Of a stretch of DNA of 64,000 nucleotides, positions 36,981-45,250 are shown in pieces; position 1 is the first letter of the stretch; the number at the start of each line of letters is the position of its first letter. The DNA is taken from contig CAYQQM010000009.1 of assembly GCA_964419605.1 (NCBI GenBank), positions 1-64,000 on the forward strand. The letters run 5' to 3'. The position numbers and the translations under genes are program-made. Under the pieces are notes generated by a model. That model was not told where the DNA came from and ran no database searches. It saw only the letters and a program-made list of their open reading frames with translations. The stretch is from JABFXX01 sp964419605. Lineage in GTDB: Bacteria > Myxococcota_A > Polyangia > Haliangiales > Haliangiaceae.

Positions 36981-37055
36981 TATAAACTCCTCCTGCTCAT
37001 TGCTACCACATGCAACTGTTGCGACAAACTAGAACTTTGGGTCGCCATCACGCTT

Positions 37056-37092
37056 CTGATGCGAACTGCATCAGCCTCGTGACCGAGGTCAC
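37056..37092. promoter_or_regulatory. Two palindromes between divergent orphan genes
   Basis: CTGATGC-GAACT-GCATCAG (37056-37074) and GTGACC-GA-GGTCAC (37079-37092) are perfect inverted repeats, four bases apart, in the spacer between the genes at 36980 and 37172. They are good operator candidates for shared control. Confidence 0.45.
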
Positions 37093-37171
37093 AACGTGCA
37101 GCGCCGGTCGAAACTTTGTCTTCCCCGTCGAGCCAGGCCCGTGATATGGAGGATCGTCGCAAGGAGACTCC

Positions 37172-37633
37172 ATGGCGATCCCGCAACCGCTACTCGACCC
37201 AAGCCGGCTGATGGCCGATGCGAAGCGCGAAGGCCTGGATTCACCTGCACGCCCAGCGTACGATGCAGCACAACAGAACAACTTCGGTGCCCGGAATCTA
37301 CTGTTTGCGCGAACCGGTAGCACAAACGATCTCCTGCATCCCGTCCAAGCTGAACTACCACTAACCGACGAAGCAATTCACAAACTTGCTCAGACGCGGC
37401 TCTTACAAGTGCGTAGGCCAGATGGCGAGTTGCCTTACTCGATCAGCATCGAGGCGAACGAAACCCGCGGATATGTGATTAAGGTGTTCCCGGCTATAGA
37501 GGGGCACGACGAATTCAAAATCGGTTACTCGTTTCACAAGTACATACCGGTCGTGAAGAACGGTAAGCCGGCTCTCAGTTATGTCGGGACATCCGAAAGG
37601 CGATTTTTCGACGTTCCAAAAGGAAAGCACTGA
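37172..37633 (+). CDS. Hypothetical protein
   Basis: The 153-residue product has AAGGAG five bases upstream of the ATG. No signal peptide is visible. The C-terminal half carries SISIEANETRGYVIKVFPAI and FKIGYSFHKYIPVVK, beta-rich with no motif I recognise. It is transcribed away from 36426 across a 190-bp spacer with two palindromes and converges on the gene ending at 37687. Confidence 0.65.
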   Translation: MAIPQPLLDPSRLMADAKREGLDSPARPAYDAAQQNNFGARNLLFARTGSTNDLLHPVQAELPLTDEAIHKLAQTRLLQVRRPDGELPYSISIEANETRGYVIKVFPAIEGHDEFKIGYSFHKYIPVVKNGKPALSYVGTSERRFFDVPKGKH

Positions 37634-37686
37634 CTGTGCTCGTTGGGCGGTTTGGCTCGTAGTACACGAGAAACATCGCGTTCTAT

Positions 37687-38310
37687 CTAAAGAAACGCCC
37701 AGCCGAGGCGAGCGAAAAATTCCGGCGCAAACGCCACGCCATTCACTGGCCAAGACGATGGGGGCTGCATGTAGTAGCCGGAGCGCGTCACCCGACCGCG
37801 TTCGTATCCAACCGATCCGCCGGCCGCAGCTGAAACGTACAGGTGGTCGCCCACGAGCCAGCTCCAGCCCACCAGCCCCCGGGTAGCCACGATCGTGGTG
37901 GTCGACACAATGTCTTCGTCCAGCGTGCAGTTGTTCTTGTAGTGGCGGCGCACAAGACCTCCGGCTTCTAGCGACAAGCCGGAAAACCGCTCGCGCGGAA
38001 AGTACATCCAGCCTGCGCCGGCATCGAACTGTTTGCCCGGTGAGCATGCGTCCTCGCCACCCGCCAGCGCAATCAAGAGCGCGCCGTACCCCGGCAGCTG
38101 GTACGCGGCGGCGTTCAGCCGCACCACTTGATGGCGATTGATCGCGATGTAGCCCGACGCCGCCACGGCGACCGGGCCGCTGCTGTCGCTTAAAAGCCAG
38201 CTGATCGGCGAGTTGACCGCTACGGCATACTTCGGTGCCTCGGGCGGCGGTACCGCACCGGCCGTAGCGGAGGTCACAGTGGCTATGACAAGGGAGAATG
38301 CGAACTTCAT
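37687..38310 (-). CDS. Exported protein, probable outer-membrane beta-barrel
   Basis: The ATG at 38310 gives signal peptide MKFAFSLVIATVTSATAGA. The 207-residue product is rich in alternating strands, ends in a Phe-Leu terminal strand (FFARLGWAFL) and has a Cys pair (CSPGK; NCTLDE). The pattern fits a small outer-membrane barrel. No closer family is clear. It is divergent from msrP. Confidence 0.75.
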   Translation of the reverse strand: MKFAFSLVIATVTSATAGAVPPPEAPKYAVAVNSPISWLLSDSSGPVAVAASGYIAINRHQVVRLNAAAYQLPGYGALLIALAGGEDACSPGKQFDAGAGWMYFPRERFSGLSLEAGGLVRRHYKNNCTLDEDIVSTTTIVATRGLVGWSWLVGDHLYVSAAAGGSVGYERGRVTRSGYYMQPPSSWPVNGVAFAPEFFARLGWAFL

Positions 38311-38447
38311 GAACCGCCATCGTTGCAATACTGGTGCCCTCGTAACCCGGCAGTCCGACAGGTAGTCGCGAACAATACGAAGCTCGAAACTCGCGGTGGC
38401 ATGGCAGCCATGTCGCATCGCGTGCCAACGGGCGTATGGTACGGGGC

Positions 38448-39404
38448 ATGGCGAACCCCAGCCTGGAAGGTGAAATTACGCCGCCCGAGCTGTACTTCAA
38501 CCGCCGGACGCTGCTGCGCGGTGGTCTAGTCGCTGCGACGACCATGGGAACGGCGCTGTTGTATCGCAAGCTCAATGTCGTCGATCTCGACGATACCCAG
38601 ATGCCGCCGATTCCGAACCTCGAAAAGCCAGGCACTTACACGGTCCCAGGCGAGAAGCTGACCCCGCGCACGTCGATCATCAACTACAACAACTTCTACG
38701 AGTTCACGACCGACAAGGACGGAGTTGCGGCCGCGGCAAAGAACTTCAAGACCACTGGCTGGACGATCGAAGTCGGCGGCATGTGCCACAAACCCCGCAC
38801 GTTCGATCTCGATAGTTTTAAGCAGCTCGCGCCCGCCGAGGAGCGCGTGTATCGCCACCGCTGCGTCGAAGCGTGGTCGATGGTCGTCCCATGGGCTGGG
38901 TTTTCGGTGTCGAAACTGCTCAACGCCGTGCAGCCGATCAGCTCGGCGAAATATGTCGCGTTCCAAACGTTGTTTGACCCTGGTCGCATGCCGAACCAGA
39001 ACTCGAACGCGCTGACGTGGCCGTACATCGAGGGTCTTCGCATCGACGAAGCGATGCATCCGCTGGCCCTATTTGCGACCGGACTCTACGGCCAGGAGCT
39101 GCCACCGCAAGACGGCGCTCCGGTGAAGCTCGTCGTGCCGTGGAAATACGGCTTTAAGGGCATTAAGTCGATCGTCAAAATCACGCTCGTCGATAAGCAG
39201 CCGCCGACCACCTGGTCGGAGTATGGGCCCGACGAATACGGCTTCTATGCGAACGTGAACCCATCCCACGCCCACCCGCGGTGGAGCCAGGCGACGGAGC
39301 AGCGCATTGGCGAGTCGGGCCGTCGGGAAACGCTGATGTTTAACGGCTACGCGACTGAGGTCGCCAGCCTCTACGGCGGAATGGACCTCGATGTCTTCTT
39401 CTAA
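38448..39404 (+). CDS. msrP: MsrP methionine sulfoxide reductase catalytic subunit (molybdopterin)
   Basis: The 318-residue protein has a twin-arginine signal (FNRRTLLRGGLVAATT) and the sulfite-oxidase fold with the Mo-ligand Cys in YRHRCVEAWSMVVPWAGF. Pterin-contact residues lie in the region NALTWPYIEG. It repairs oxidised Met in periplasmic proteins. It overlaps the next gene by 14 bases, so electron donor and catalytic unit are co-translated. The start at 38448 is chosen because the extra upstream residues add nothing to the Tat signal. Confidence 0.94.
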   Translation: MANPSLEGEITPPELYFNRRTLLRGGLVAATTMGTALLYRKLNVVDLDDTQMPPIPNLEKPGTYTVPGEKLTPRTSIINYNNFYEFTTDKDGVAAAAKNFKTTGWTIEVGGMCHKPRTFDLDSFKQLAPAEERVYRHRCVEAWSMVVPWAGFSVSKLLNAVQPISSAKYVAFQTLFDPGRMPNQNSNALTWPYIEGLRIDEAMHPLALFATGLYGQELPPQDGAPVKLVVPWKYGFKGIKSIVKITLVDKQPPTTWSEYGPDEYGFYANVNPSHAHPRWSQATEQRIGESGRRETLMFNGYATEVASLYGGMDLDVFF

Positions 39405-41235
39405 ACTCGGCGATCTACCTCCGCTCTCCCGAGGGAGTGCTGCGCACCCTGGCGACCCCGGCGACCCTGGCGACCCTGGGAAGTCCCTGACGAGGGGGAA
39501 GTCCCTGACGAGGGGGAAGTCCCTGACGAGGGGCAAAGCCAGGGTTGGCGATAGCCGGTTCGCCAAGTGGCTGGCGATTGCGAACGGACTGGTGCCAGCG
39601 CTACTGCTCGCGTGGGACGCTGCGCATCATCAGCTCGGCGTAAACGACGTGAACTTTGCCATTCGCACCACGGGACTGGTGGGACTGGTGATGCTGGTGC
39701 TATCGCTGCTCGTCACGCCGCTCCGCCGGCTCACCGGGTGGGCCACTCTGATTTCCGTGCGCCGTAACCTCGGCGTACTCGGCTTTTTCTATATCTGCGT
39801 CCACTTCTCGATCTTTTATGGCTGGGATCGCGGCGGTTCGGTCGCAAGCACCGCGACGGAAATCATCGAGCGCGAGTACTTGTGGTACGGGTTCGGCGCG
39901 CTGGTGCTCATGGTGCCGCTGGCGATCACGTCATTCGACAGCATGGTCACGCGGCTCGGCGCCAAGCGGTGGAAGCGACTGCATCGCCTCGCGTACGTCA
40001 TCGCGATCGGCGGCGGCATCCACTACTACCAGCTCGCGAAGAGCGACAAGCGTCAACCGATCGGATTTCTCGTCGCAATCGGTATGCTACTTGCGTACCG
40101 CAGTGTCGCGCACTACCTGGATTTGCGCTCCGAGGTGAAACGCCTCAATGCCGCCAAGTCGGTCGCGCCGCCGCCCAAGAAGAAGTTCTGGTCAGGCGAG
40201 CTTTTGCTTGCCCAAATCTTCGACGAGACCGCAGACGTTAAGACGTTTCGGTTTGTCAATCCCGATGGCGGACCGCTGCCGTTCGAATACTTCCCCGGAC
40301 AGTACCTTACGCTGCGACTCACCCTCGAGGACGGGCGGCGCATGAACCGCTCGTATACGATCGCATCGCCGCCAACGCGCAACGCCTATTGCGAGATTTC
40401 GGTCAAACGGGCCCCGAACGGCAACGGCGGGTCCAAACACGTTCACGACACGTTCCGCGAAGGCCAGCGGATCAAGATCGCAGCGCCCGCCGGAAAATTC
40501 TACTTCGTCGGTACCGAGGCCCCGCGAGTCGTTATGCTCGCAGGTGGCATCGGCATCACACCGATGATGTCGGTGATTCGCAGCCTGACCGATCGGGCGT
40601 GGAGCGGCGACATCTACTTGCTGTATTCGGTGCGGACCCAGCGCGACATCGCGTTCGCCGCCGAATTGGCGACCTTGCAAGCCCGCCATTCCAACTTGCA
40701 TGTCGCGGTGACGCTCACCAACGATCCAAACACGCCCTGGGATGGAGCGCGCGGTCAGCTCTCTCGCGCGCTCATCACAGGCTTCGTGCCAAACGTCACG
40801 CGCGGCCCGGTGATGATGTGCGGTCCCGTTCCGATGATGAAGGCGATGCGCGAGCTGCTGGTCGGCATGGGAATCCCCACGGCCCAGATCCATGAGGAAG
40901 AATTCGTCTCGACACCCGCCGTTGCCGCAGACGCAACGGCCGAAAACGAGGCCTCCGAACCACTGCCGGATGGCGCTGTTGCCAACGTAGCCTTCCAGCG
41001 CGCCGGCAAGAACGGCGCGCTCGGTGACCTCACGGTGCTCGAAGCTGCTGAAGAGTGCGGCGTTGCGATTCCGTTCGAATGCCGCTCCGGCATCTGCGGC
41101 CAATGCAAGACCCGCCTCATCGAGGGCAACGTGCGTATGGAGATACAAGACGCGCTCACGCAAAGCGATCGCGCCAGGGGGCTCATCCTCGCATGCCAAG
41201 CGCGCGCAGCACGCGATATCGTCGTCGACGCCTGA
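39391..41235 (+). CDS. MsrQ-type haem membrane protein fused to FAD/NAD(P)H reductase and 2Fe-2S ferredoxin
   Basis: The first 52 residues are a low-complexity insert (PGDPGDPGDPG, then three KSLTRG). Then come about six transmembrane helices of the ferric-reductase/MsrQ type, with His residues in HFSIFYGW and RLHRLAYVIAIGGGIHYY for haem. A FAD/NAD(P)-binding reductase domain follows (RSYTIASPP, GGIGITPMMS), then a plant-type 2Fe-2S domain with CRSGICGQC and a later Cys. It would pass electrons from NAD(P)H to MsrP in one chain, unlike standalone MsrQ. The start is inside msrP (ATGTCTTCTTCTAA overlap). Confidence 0.9.
   Translation: MSSSKLGDLPPLSRGSAAHPGDPGDPGDPGKSLTRGKSLTRGKSLTRGKARVGDSRFAKWLAIANGLVPALLLAWDAAHHQLGVNDVNFAIRTTGLVGLVMLVLSLLVTPLRRLTGWATLISVRRNLGVLGFFYICVHFSIFYGWDRGGSVASTATEIIEREYLWYGFGALVLMVPLAITSFDSMVTRLGAKRWKRLHRLAYVIAIGGGIHYYQLAKSDKRQPIGFLVAIGMLLAYRSVAHYLDLRSEVKRLNAAKSVAPPPKKKFWSGELLLAQIFDETADVKTFRFVNPDGGPLPFEYFPGQYLTLRLTLEDGRRMNRSYTIASPPTRNAYCEISVKRAPNGNGGSKHVHDTFREGQRIKIAAPAGKFYFVGTEAPRVVMLAGGIGITPMMSVIRSLTDRAWSGDIYLLYSVRTQRDIAFAAELATLQARHSNLHVAVTLTNDPNTPWDGARGQLSRALITGFVPNVTRGPVMMCGPVPMMKAMRELLVGMGIPTAQIHEEEFVSTPAVAADATAENEASEPLPDGAVANVAFQRAGKNGALGDLTVLEAAEECGVAIPFECRSGICGQCKTRLIEGNVRMEIQDALTQSDRARGLILACQARAARDIVVDA
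39419..39531 (+). repeat. In-frame minisatellites in the N-terminus of the msrQ fusion
   Basis: Three layers are visible. 39419-39455 matches the first part of the 60-bp unit of the PilZ gene at 43701 with a three-base deletion and few mismatches, including the identical core 39433-39449. 39451-39477 is three copies of a 9-bp unit GGCGACCCT (one variant). 39478-39531 is three perfect copies of an 18-bp unit starting GGGAAGTCCC. All keep frame and encode GSAAHPG, DPG and KSLTRG runs. Confidence 0.85.
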
Positions 41236-41301
41236 CGCTCAGGGAGGCTGAAAAACCCGAAGTTTGGTGAACCTAGTCGTGGGCAGCGCCGCCGGCCGGA
41301 C

Positions 41302-41403
41302 GCCGAACGCTTGTTGACCGTGCACGGCCATGTTACCGAATATTGCACCAATGCCGAGCGCTTGTTGACCGTGCGCGGCCGTGTTACCGAAATATTGCAC
41401 CAA
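41302..41403 (+). repeat. 51-bp tandem duplication before a foldase gene
   Basis: 41302-41352 is repeated at 41353-41403 with a few differences, including a one-base insertion. The unit starts GCCGAACGCTTGTTGACCGTG and contains a -35-like TTGACC. The second copy ends at the ATG of the lipoprotein gene. It may double a promoter or upstream control element. Confidence 0.7.
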
Positions 41404-42386
41404 TGCGAAACCTAGTACACCGGTGGATTTGGCTGGTACTCTCGGTAGGAGCGGGATGCAGCGAGCGCACTCCCCAATCCTCGCAGCCCGAGCGCGAGAA
41501 GGGCACCGCGCTCAGCTCCCCGGGACAACACTCCGAGGACCTCGCGTTACCGCTCGCGAAAATCGACGACGTTACCATAACGCTTGGGGACTTTAGAGAC
41601 CGCATGAGCCGCCAGTCACCCTATGTGCGCGCTCGGTACACGTCGCTCGAGCAAAAACGGGAATTCCTCGAGACCCTTGTTCGATTCGAGATCCTCGCCA
41701 AAGAGGCCTACAAGCGCGGTTTCGACAAAGATCCCAAAGTCGTGAGCGCGATGAAGGAGGCGATGATCGAAAAATTGATGCGCCAGGAATTCGACGCCAC
41801 CATCACCGCAGACGCCATCAAAGCCGAAGACATGAAGGCCTATTACGAGGCCAACCTCAGCACGTTCGCGAAGCCCGAGTCCGTTCGGGCTTCGGCGATC
41901 ATCCTAAAAAACCGTGCCCAGGCGGAGCGCGTAGCGCAGGAAGCTCAAGGCGACGCCGGGAAAACCAATAAGGGCTTTCGCGAACTGGTGTCGAAGTACT
42001 CGGCCGACGAGGAAACCAAACTTCGCGGCGGCGACTTGCGGTATTTTGAGCTCACCACCCCCGAACTGCCGGCGTCGGTCGCCAAGGCCGCGTTCCAACT
42101 GGCCAACATCGGCGACGTATCCGGTGTAGTGGACGCCGGCGAGGGCCTATTTTACATCTTGAAACAGACCGGTCGACGGCCGGCCTCCACGCTTTCGTTT
42201 GACGACGCCAAGCCGCAGATCCGCAACACGTTGTTTAGGCAGCAGCGCCGATCGGCCCAAAACAAATTTGTTGAAGGTCTGCGCGCCAACGCGAAGATTG
42301 AGGTCGACAATGCTAGTTTGGCGAAGGTCCAGCTGGCGGCTTCGGCACCCGAGGGCTCCACCGAAGCCAAGCAACCTGTTCCCTAA
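41403..42386 (+). CDS. Parvulin-type peptidyl-prolyl isomerase lipoprotein
   Basis: The ATG at 41403 gives lipobox LSVGAGCSE; an ATG 60 bases earlier lies inside the tandem repeat and adds no signal. The 327-residue product has a SurA-N-like helical region, then the parvulin domain (RASAIILKNRAQAERVAQEAQG, KYSADEETKLRGGDLRYFEL, SGVVDAGEGLFYILKQTGR). It helps fold outer-membrane proteins in the periplasm. It sits 26 bp before a second parvulin gene. Confidence 0.9.
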   Translation: MRNLVHRWIWLVLSVGAGCSERTPQSSQPEREKGTALSSPGQHSEDLALPLAKIDDVTITLGDFRDRMSRQSPYVRARYTSLEQKREFLETLVRFEILAKEAYKRGFDKDPKVVSAMKEAMIEKLMRQEFDATITADAIKAEDMKAYYEANLSTFAKPESVRASAIILKNRAQAERVAQEAQGDAGKTNKGFRELVSKYSADEETKLRGGDLRYFELTTPELPASVAKAAFQLANIGDVSGVVDAGEGLFYILKQTGRRPASTLSFDDAKPQIRNTLFRQQRRSAQNKFVEGLRANAKIEVDNASLAKVQLAASAPEGSTEAKQPVP

Positions 42387-42412
42387 TCACAACGTCTAAA
42401 GGCCTACCCATC

Positions 42413-43426
42413 GTGCGCAACACCGCAATGCTCGTGGCAGTACTTGTTTGTGGCATCGCTACCGGCGTCGCGGACGCGAGCGACAAGGCATCCTCGACGT
42501 CGCGGAACGCGGGGCAAAAACTTCGACTCGAGCGGGTCGTGGCCATTGTCGACGACGCAGTCATCCTGCAAAGCGAGCTGGAGGCTCGGCTCATGCCGCT
42601 GCGCGCCGAGGCTGAACAGATCGCGGATCTCGATGAGCGCAAACGCCGCGTCGCCAAGCTCGCGGGTCAAGCTCTCGATGAAATGGTCAACGAAGAGCTC
42701 ATCGTCCAGGCAGCTCGCAGCGCAAAGATCGAGGTCGAAAGCTCCGAAGTCCAGGCCGCGGTCGACGAGATTAAGCAACAAAACAAGCTAGACGACGCGG
42801 GCCTCGAACAAGCACTCGCGGCGCAGGGCTACACCCTCGCGAATTACAAGGCGGATCTCCGCCGCCAAGTTCTCCGGTTTCGAGCGGTCAATCAGATCAT
42901 CGGACCCAAGGTACAGGTAACCGACGACGACGTGCGGGCGCGCTACGATCAGCTTCAGCGGCGATCTGAGGCCGTGAGTGCCGTGCGGCTGTCCCACATT
43001 CTCATCAAGCTGCCGGAGCACCCGACTGATAAGCAGCAGAGCGAAGCCAAGGCCAAGGCCACCAAAGCCATCGAACGCGTCAAAGCGGGGGAAGAGTTTG
43101 CAAAGGTCGCAGCTGAAATGTCCGACGACGACGGGACAAAAGCCACTGGCGGAGAACTCGGCTGGTTCGAGCGGGGAAGCATGTCGAATCCCGAGCTTGA
43201 GCAAACCGTGTTCTCGATGGACAAAAACGACATTCGCGGGCCCATTACCGGATCACAGGGCCTCGAAGTCTTCCTGGTCACCGACACAAAGAAGTCCGAT
43301 CTAAAACCGTTCGCAGAAATGAAGGAACAGTTGCAGCGCGACCTGCGGCGCCGAGAGTTAGACAAACAGACCCAGGTTTGGGTAGACGAGCTGCGCAAGA
43401 AAGCCTACATCGATATCAAGTTATAG
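42413..43426 (+). CDS. SurA-like periplasmic peptidyl-prolyl isomerase
   Basis: A GTG start gives the leader MLVAVLVCGIATGVADA. The 337-residue product has the SurA N-domain (VVAIVDDAVILQSELEARL; ELIVQAARSAKIEVESSEV) and a parvulin domain (VRLSHILIKLPEHPTDKQ, ATGGELGWFERGSMSNPELE). Only one parvulin domain is seen, versus two in E. coli SurA. It works with the upstream gene as an envelope foldase pair. Confidence 0.9.
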   Translation: MRNTAMLVAVLVCGIATGVADASDKASSTSRNAGQKLRLERVVAIVDDAVILQSELEARLMPLRAEAEQIADLDERKRRVAKLAGQALDEMVNEELIVQAARSAKIEVESSEVQAAVDEIKQQNKLDDAGLEQALAAQGYTLANYKADLRRQVLRFRAVNQIIGPKVQVTDDDVRARYDQLQRRSEAVSAVRLSHILIKLPEHPTDKQQSEAKAKATKAIERVKAGEEFAKVAAEMSDDDGTKATGGELGWFERGSMSNPELEQTVFSMDKNDIRGPITGSQGLEVFLVTDTKKSDLKPFAEMKEQLQRDLRRRELDKQTQVWVDELRKKAYIDIKL

Positions 43427-43486
43427 AGGTGGAGCAGGCACCTAGCCAGTTGTAGGGATTCGATCCATGGTTGTGTACAATGGGCT

Positions 43487-44102
43487 GTGGTCGAAAATCG
43501 CCGAACCTCAACCCGTTACGTAGTCGCGCTAAACGGGGTCGTTACCATCGATGGCACTTCGCGGGAGTACGCGATCTCGAATCTGTCGATTGGAGGCGCG
43601 CTCATCGCGGCCCCTGTAGGAGTCTCAGAGAAACTCGCTATGGGGGCGCGACTCCACATCCGCTTTACGATACCTGCGCTCGAGGATCCCACCGATCCAT
43701 CTCCGCACTCCCCGATCGGGAGTGCTGCGCACCCAGGCGAAGCCGGGGTTATCGATCCTCNNNNNNNNNNNNNNNNNNNNNNNNNNNNNNNNNNNNNNNN
43801 NNNNNNNNNNNNNNNNNNNNNNNNNNNNNNNNNNNNNNNNNNNNNNNNNNNNNNNNNNNNCTCCGCACTCCCGGATCGGGAGTGCTGCGCACCCAGGCGA
43901 AGCCGGGGTTATCGATCCTCCTCCGCACTCCCGGATCGGGAGTGCTGCGCACCCAGGCGAAGCCGGGGTTATCGAAGTCGGTGCCCGAGTGGCCTGGAGC
44001 GACAACAACCTGGCCGGCATCCATTTCGACGGCTTGCGTGCGCGTGAGGTATGGGCGCTAAACCAGTATTTCGAGCAACTGTCGTCGTCAACGCGGTTGT
44101 AG
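43487..44102 (+). CDS. PilZ-domain protein interrupted by a 60-bp coding minisatellite and gap
   Basis: The GTG start gives a PilZ beginning ENRRTSTRYVVALNG, DGTSREYAISNLSIGGALI (RxxxR and [D/N]xSxxG c-di-GMP motifs). It then runs into the repeat after FTIPALEDPTD and resumes with VIEVGARVAWSDNNLAGIHF, the last strands of the fold. The insert thus lies in the hairpin turn. The 100-N gap breaks the frame as drawn (frame 2 before, frame 3 after). A missing length divisible by three restores it, as would any whole number of 60-bp units. Confidence 0.85.
43701..43980 (+). repeat. 60-bp palindrome-rich coding minisatellite with assembly gap
   Basis: Three units are read: 43701-43760, 43861-43920, and 43921-43980 (last unit with a changed end). 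An unknown number lies in the 100-N gap (43761-43860). Each unit has a 9-bp stem hairpin GCACTCCCG-GAT-CGGGAGTGC and a second hairpin around GGCGAAGCC. In frame it encodes a 20-residue repeat containing SRIGSAAHPGEAGVID. Confidence 0.92.
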
Positions 44103-45250
44103 TCGCGGCAGCCTGGTTGAACCACAGTCACGCCTCGCCAGGCGCGGAGCGCGCTGCCATCATCGACCTCGGCCCAGCCAACGCTGCGGTCCGGGCCACC
44201 CTGGCCCGGTCTCTCGTCGAAGCGGGACTAGAGCCGGTAGTTGGCGATGGCGTTGAAGACGCGCTGGCCGGAGTCGCCAGCGATCGCGACTCAACCCGGC
44301 TCGCCGCGGCAATGGCTGACGCAAGCAATCGATTCGGGCAGTTGGATTGCCCTGCCGCAGAACAGGCGGCACGAGAAGCTCTTGCGGTGATTGCGGCCCG
44401 CCAAGCGAGCGGGATCGCCGTACCTGAGTTATCGCCCGCGTGGGCGTACGTCCTGCTTTGCGCCGACCGCGCCGGGGATGTCGAGGCCGCCATGCGCGCA
44501 GCCCGGGTGCTGCACGTGGCAATGCCGAACCCTGCGCCGGATGTCGCTGCGGTGCTAGCAAAGTATCCCGAAGTCGATGCCGTGCTCGGTTCCGATGCGG
44601 TCGAAGTCGATATTGCAGCCGAGGACGGAGCAGTGGTGTGGATCGACTTTCAACCGGCGGGCACGGCGCCACTGCGCGCCGCGGTCGCACCTGGAGAGCA
44701 TGTAGTTGCGGCGGCCAAAGGTTCGCGTCGCGGCAGCGTAAGCTTCAGGACTTTGAAAGCGGCACCGACGGTAACCGTTGCCTTGAACGACCAGCGCGCC
44801 AAATGGACGGCCATTGCCGACAAGGTCGCACACTGGCGCGGCGCGAACCCGGCTCCCACTGATTTGGGCTGGGTGCTAGAGCAACTTCGCGCTCGCATCG
44901 CGATTGTTCGGCGCGGTGATGCGATCGAGGCGTGGGGACGCGCAGGGCCGCCTGAGCTTCCCCACCGACTCGGTGGCGCCGATGGCGCTGGCGCAGTAGC
45001 GGACGCGAACCGCGTCGCCGAGGCGTTGGCCACCGCCGTTTCCGACTTTGACGCTAGGGCTCCCGATGCGGCCCAGCCGCTCCTGGTCGACGCGACTCGC
45101 AGCCTCGGAACGCGCTCTGGGAGCACCCATGAGCCGACGAAGTGGTGGGTATATGCGGCGATCGGGGCCGCTTTCGCAGCCAGCGCAGCGATTGTCTACG
45201 TCCATCAAACACAGACGCAGGTTGCTCATGTGGAGCTGCACTACCCGTGA
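44051..45250 (+). CDS. Exported protein of unknown function, C-terminal TM
   Basis: The 399-residue product starts inside the PilZ frame (52-bp overlap), has a leader with VVVNAVVVAAAWL and a predominantly helical mature part with AEQAAREALAVIAARQASG, TPR-like in style. A PEGA-like beta segment (AVVWIDFQPAGTAPLRAAVAPGEHVV) follows, then a single C-terminal membrane helix (WVYAAIGAAFAASAAIVYV). It is coupled to the peptidase downstream. I do not know the function. Confidence 0.75.
   Translation: MGAKPVFRATVVVNAVVVAAAWLNHSHASPGAERAAIIDLGPANAAVRATLARSLVEAGLEPVVGDGVEDALAGVASDRDSTRLAAAMADASNRFGQLDCPAAEQAAREALAVIAARQASGIAVPELSPAWAYVLLCADRAGDVEAAMRAARVLHVAMPNPAPDVAAVLAKYPEVDAVLGSDAVEVDIAAEDGAVVWIDFQPAGTAPLRAAVAPGEHVVAAAKGSRRGSVSFRTLKAAPTVTVALNDQRAKWTAIADKVAHWRGANPAPTDLGWVLEQLRARIAIVRRGDAIEAWGRAGPPELPHRLGGADGAGAVADANRVAEALATAVSDFDARAPDAAQPLLVDATRSLGTRSGSTHEPTKWWVYAAIGAAFAASAAIVYVHQTQTQVAHVELHYP

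Noticed and set aside
43701..43980. CRISPR array
   Set aside because: The repeats are adjacent with no spacers and encode protein in frame; there are no cas genes.
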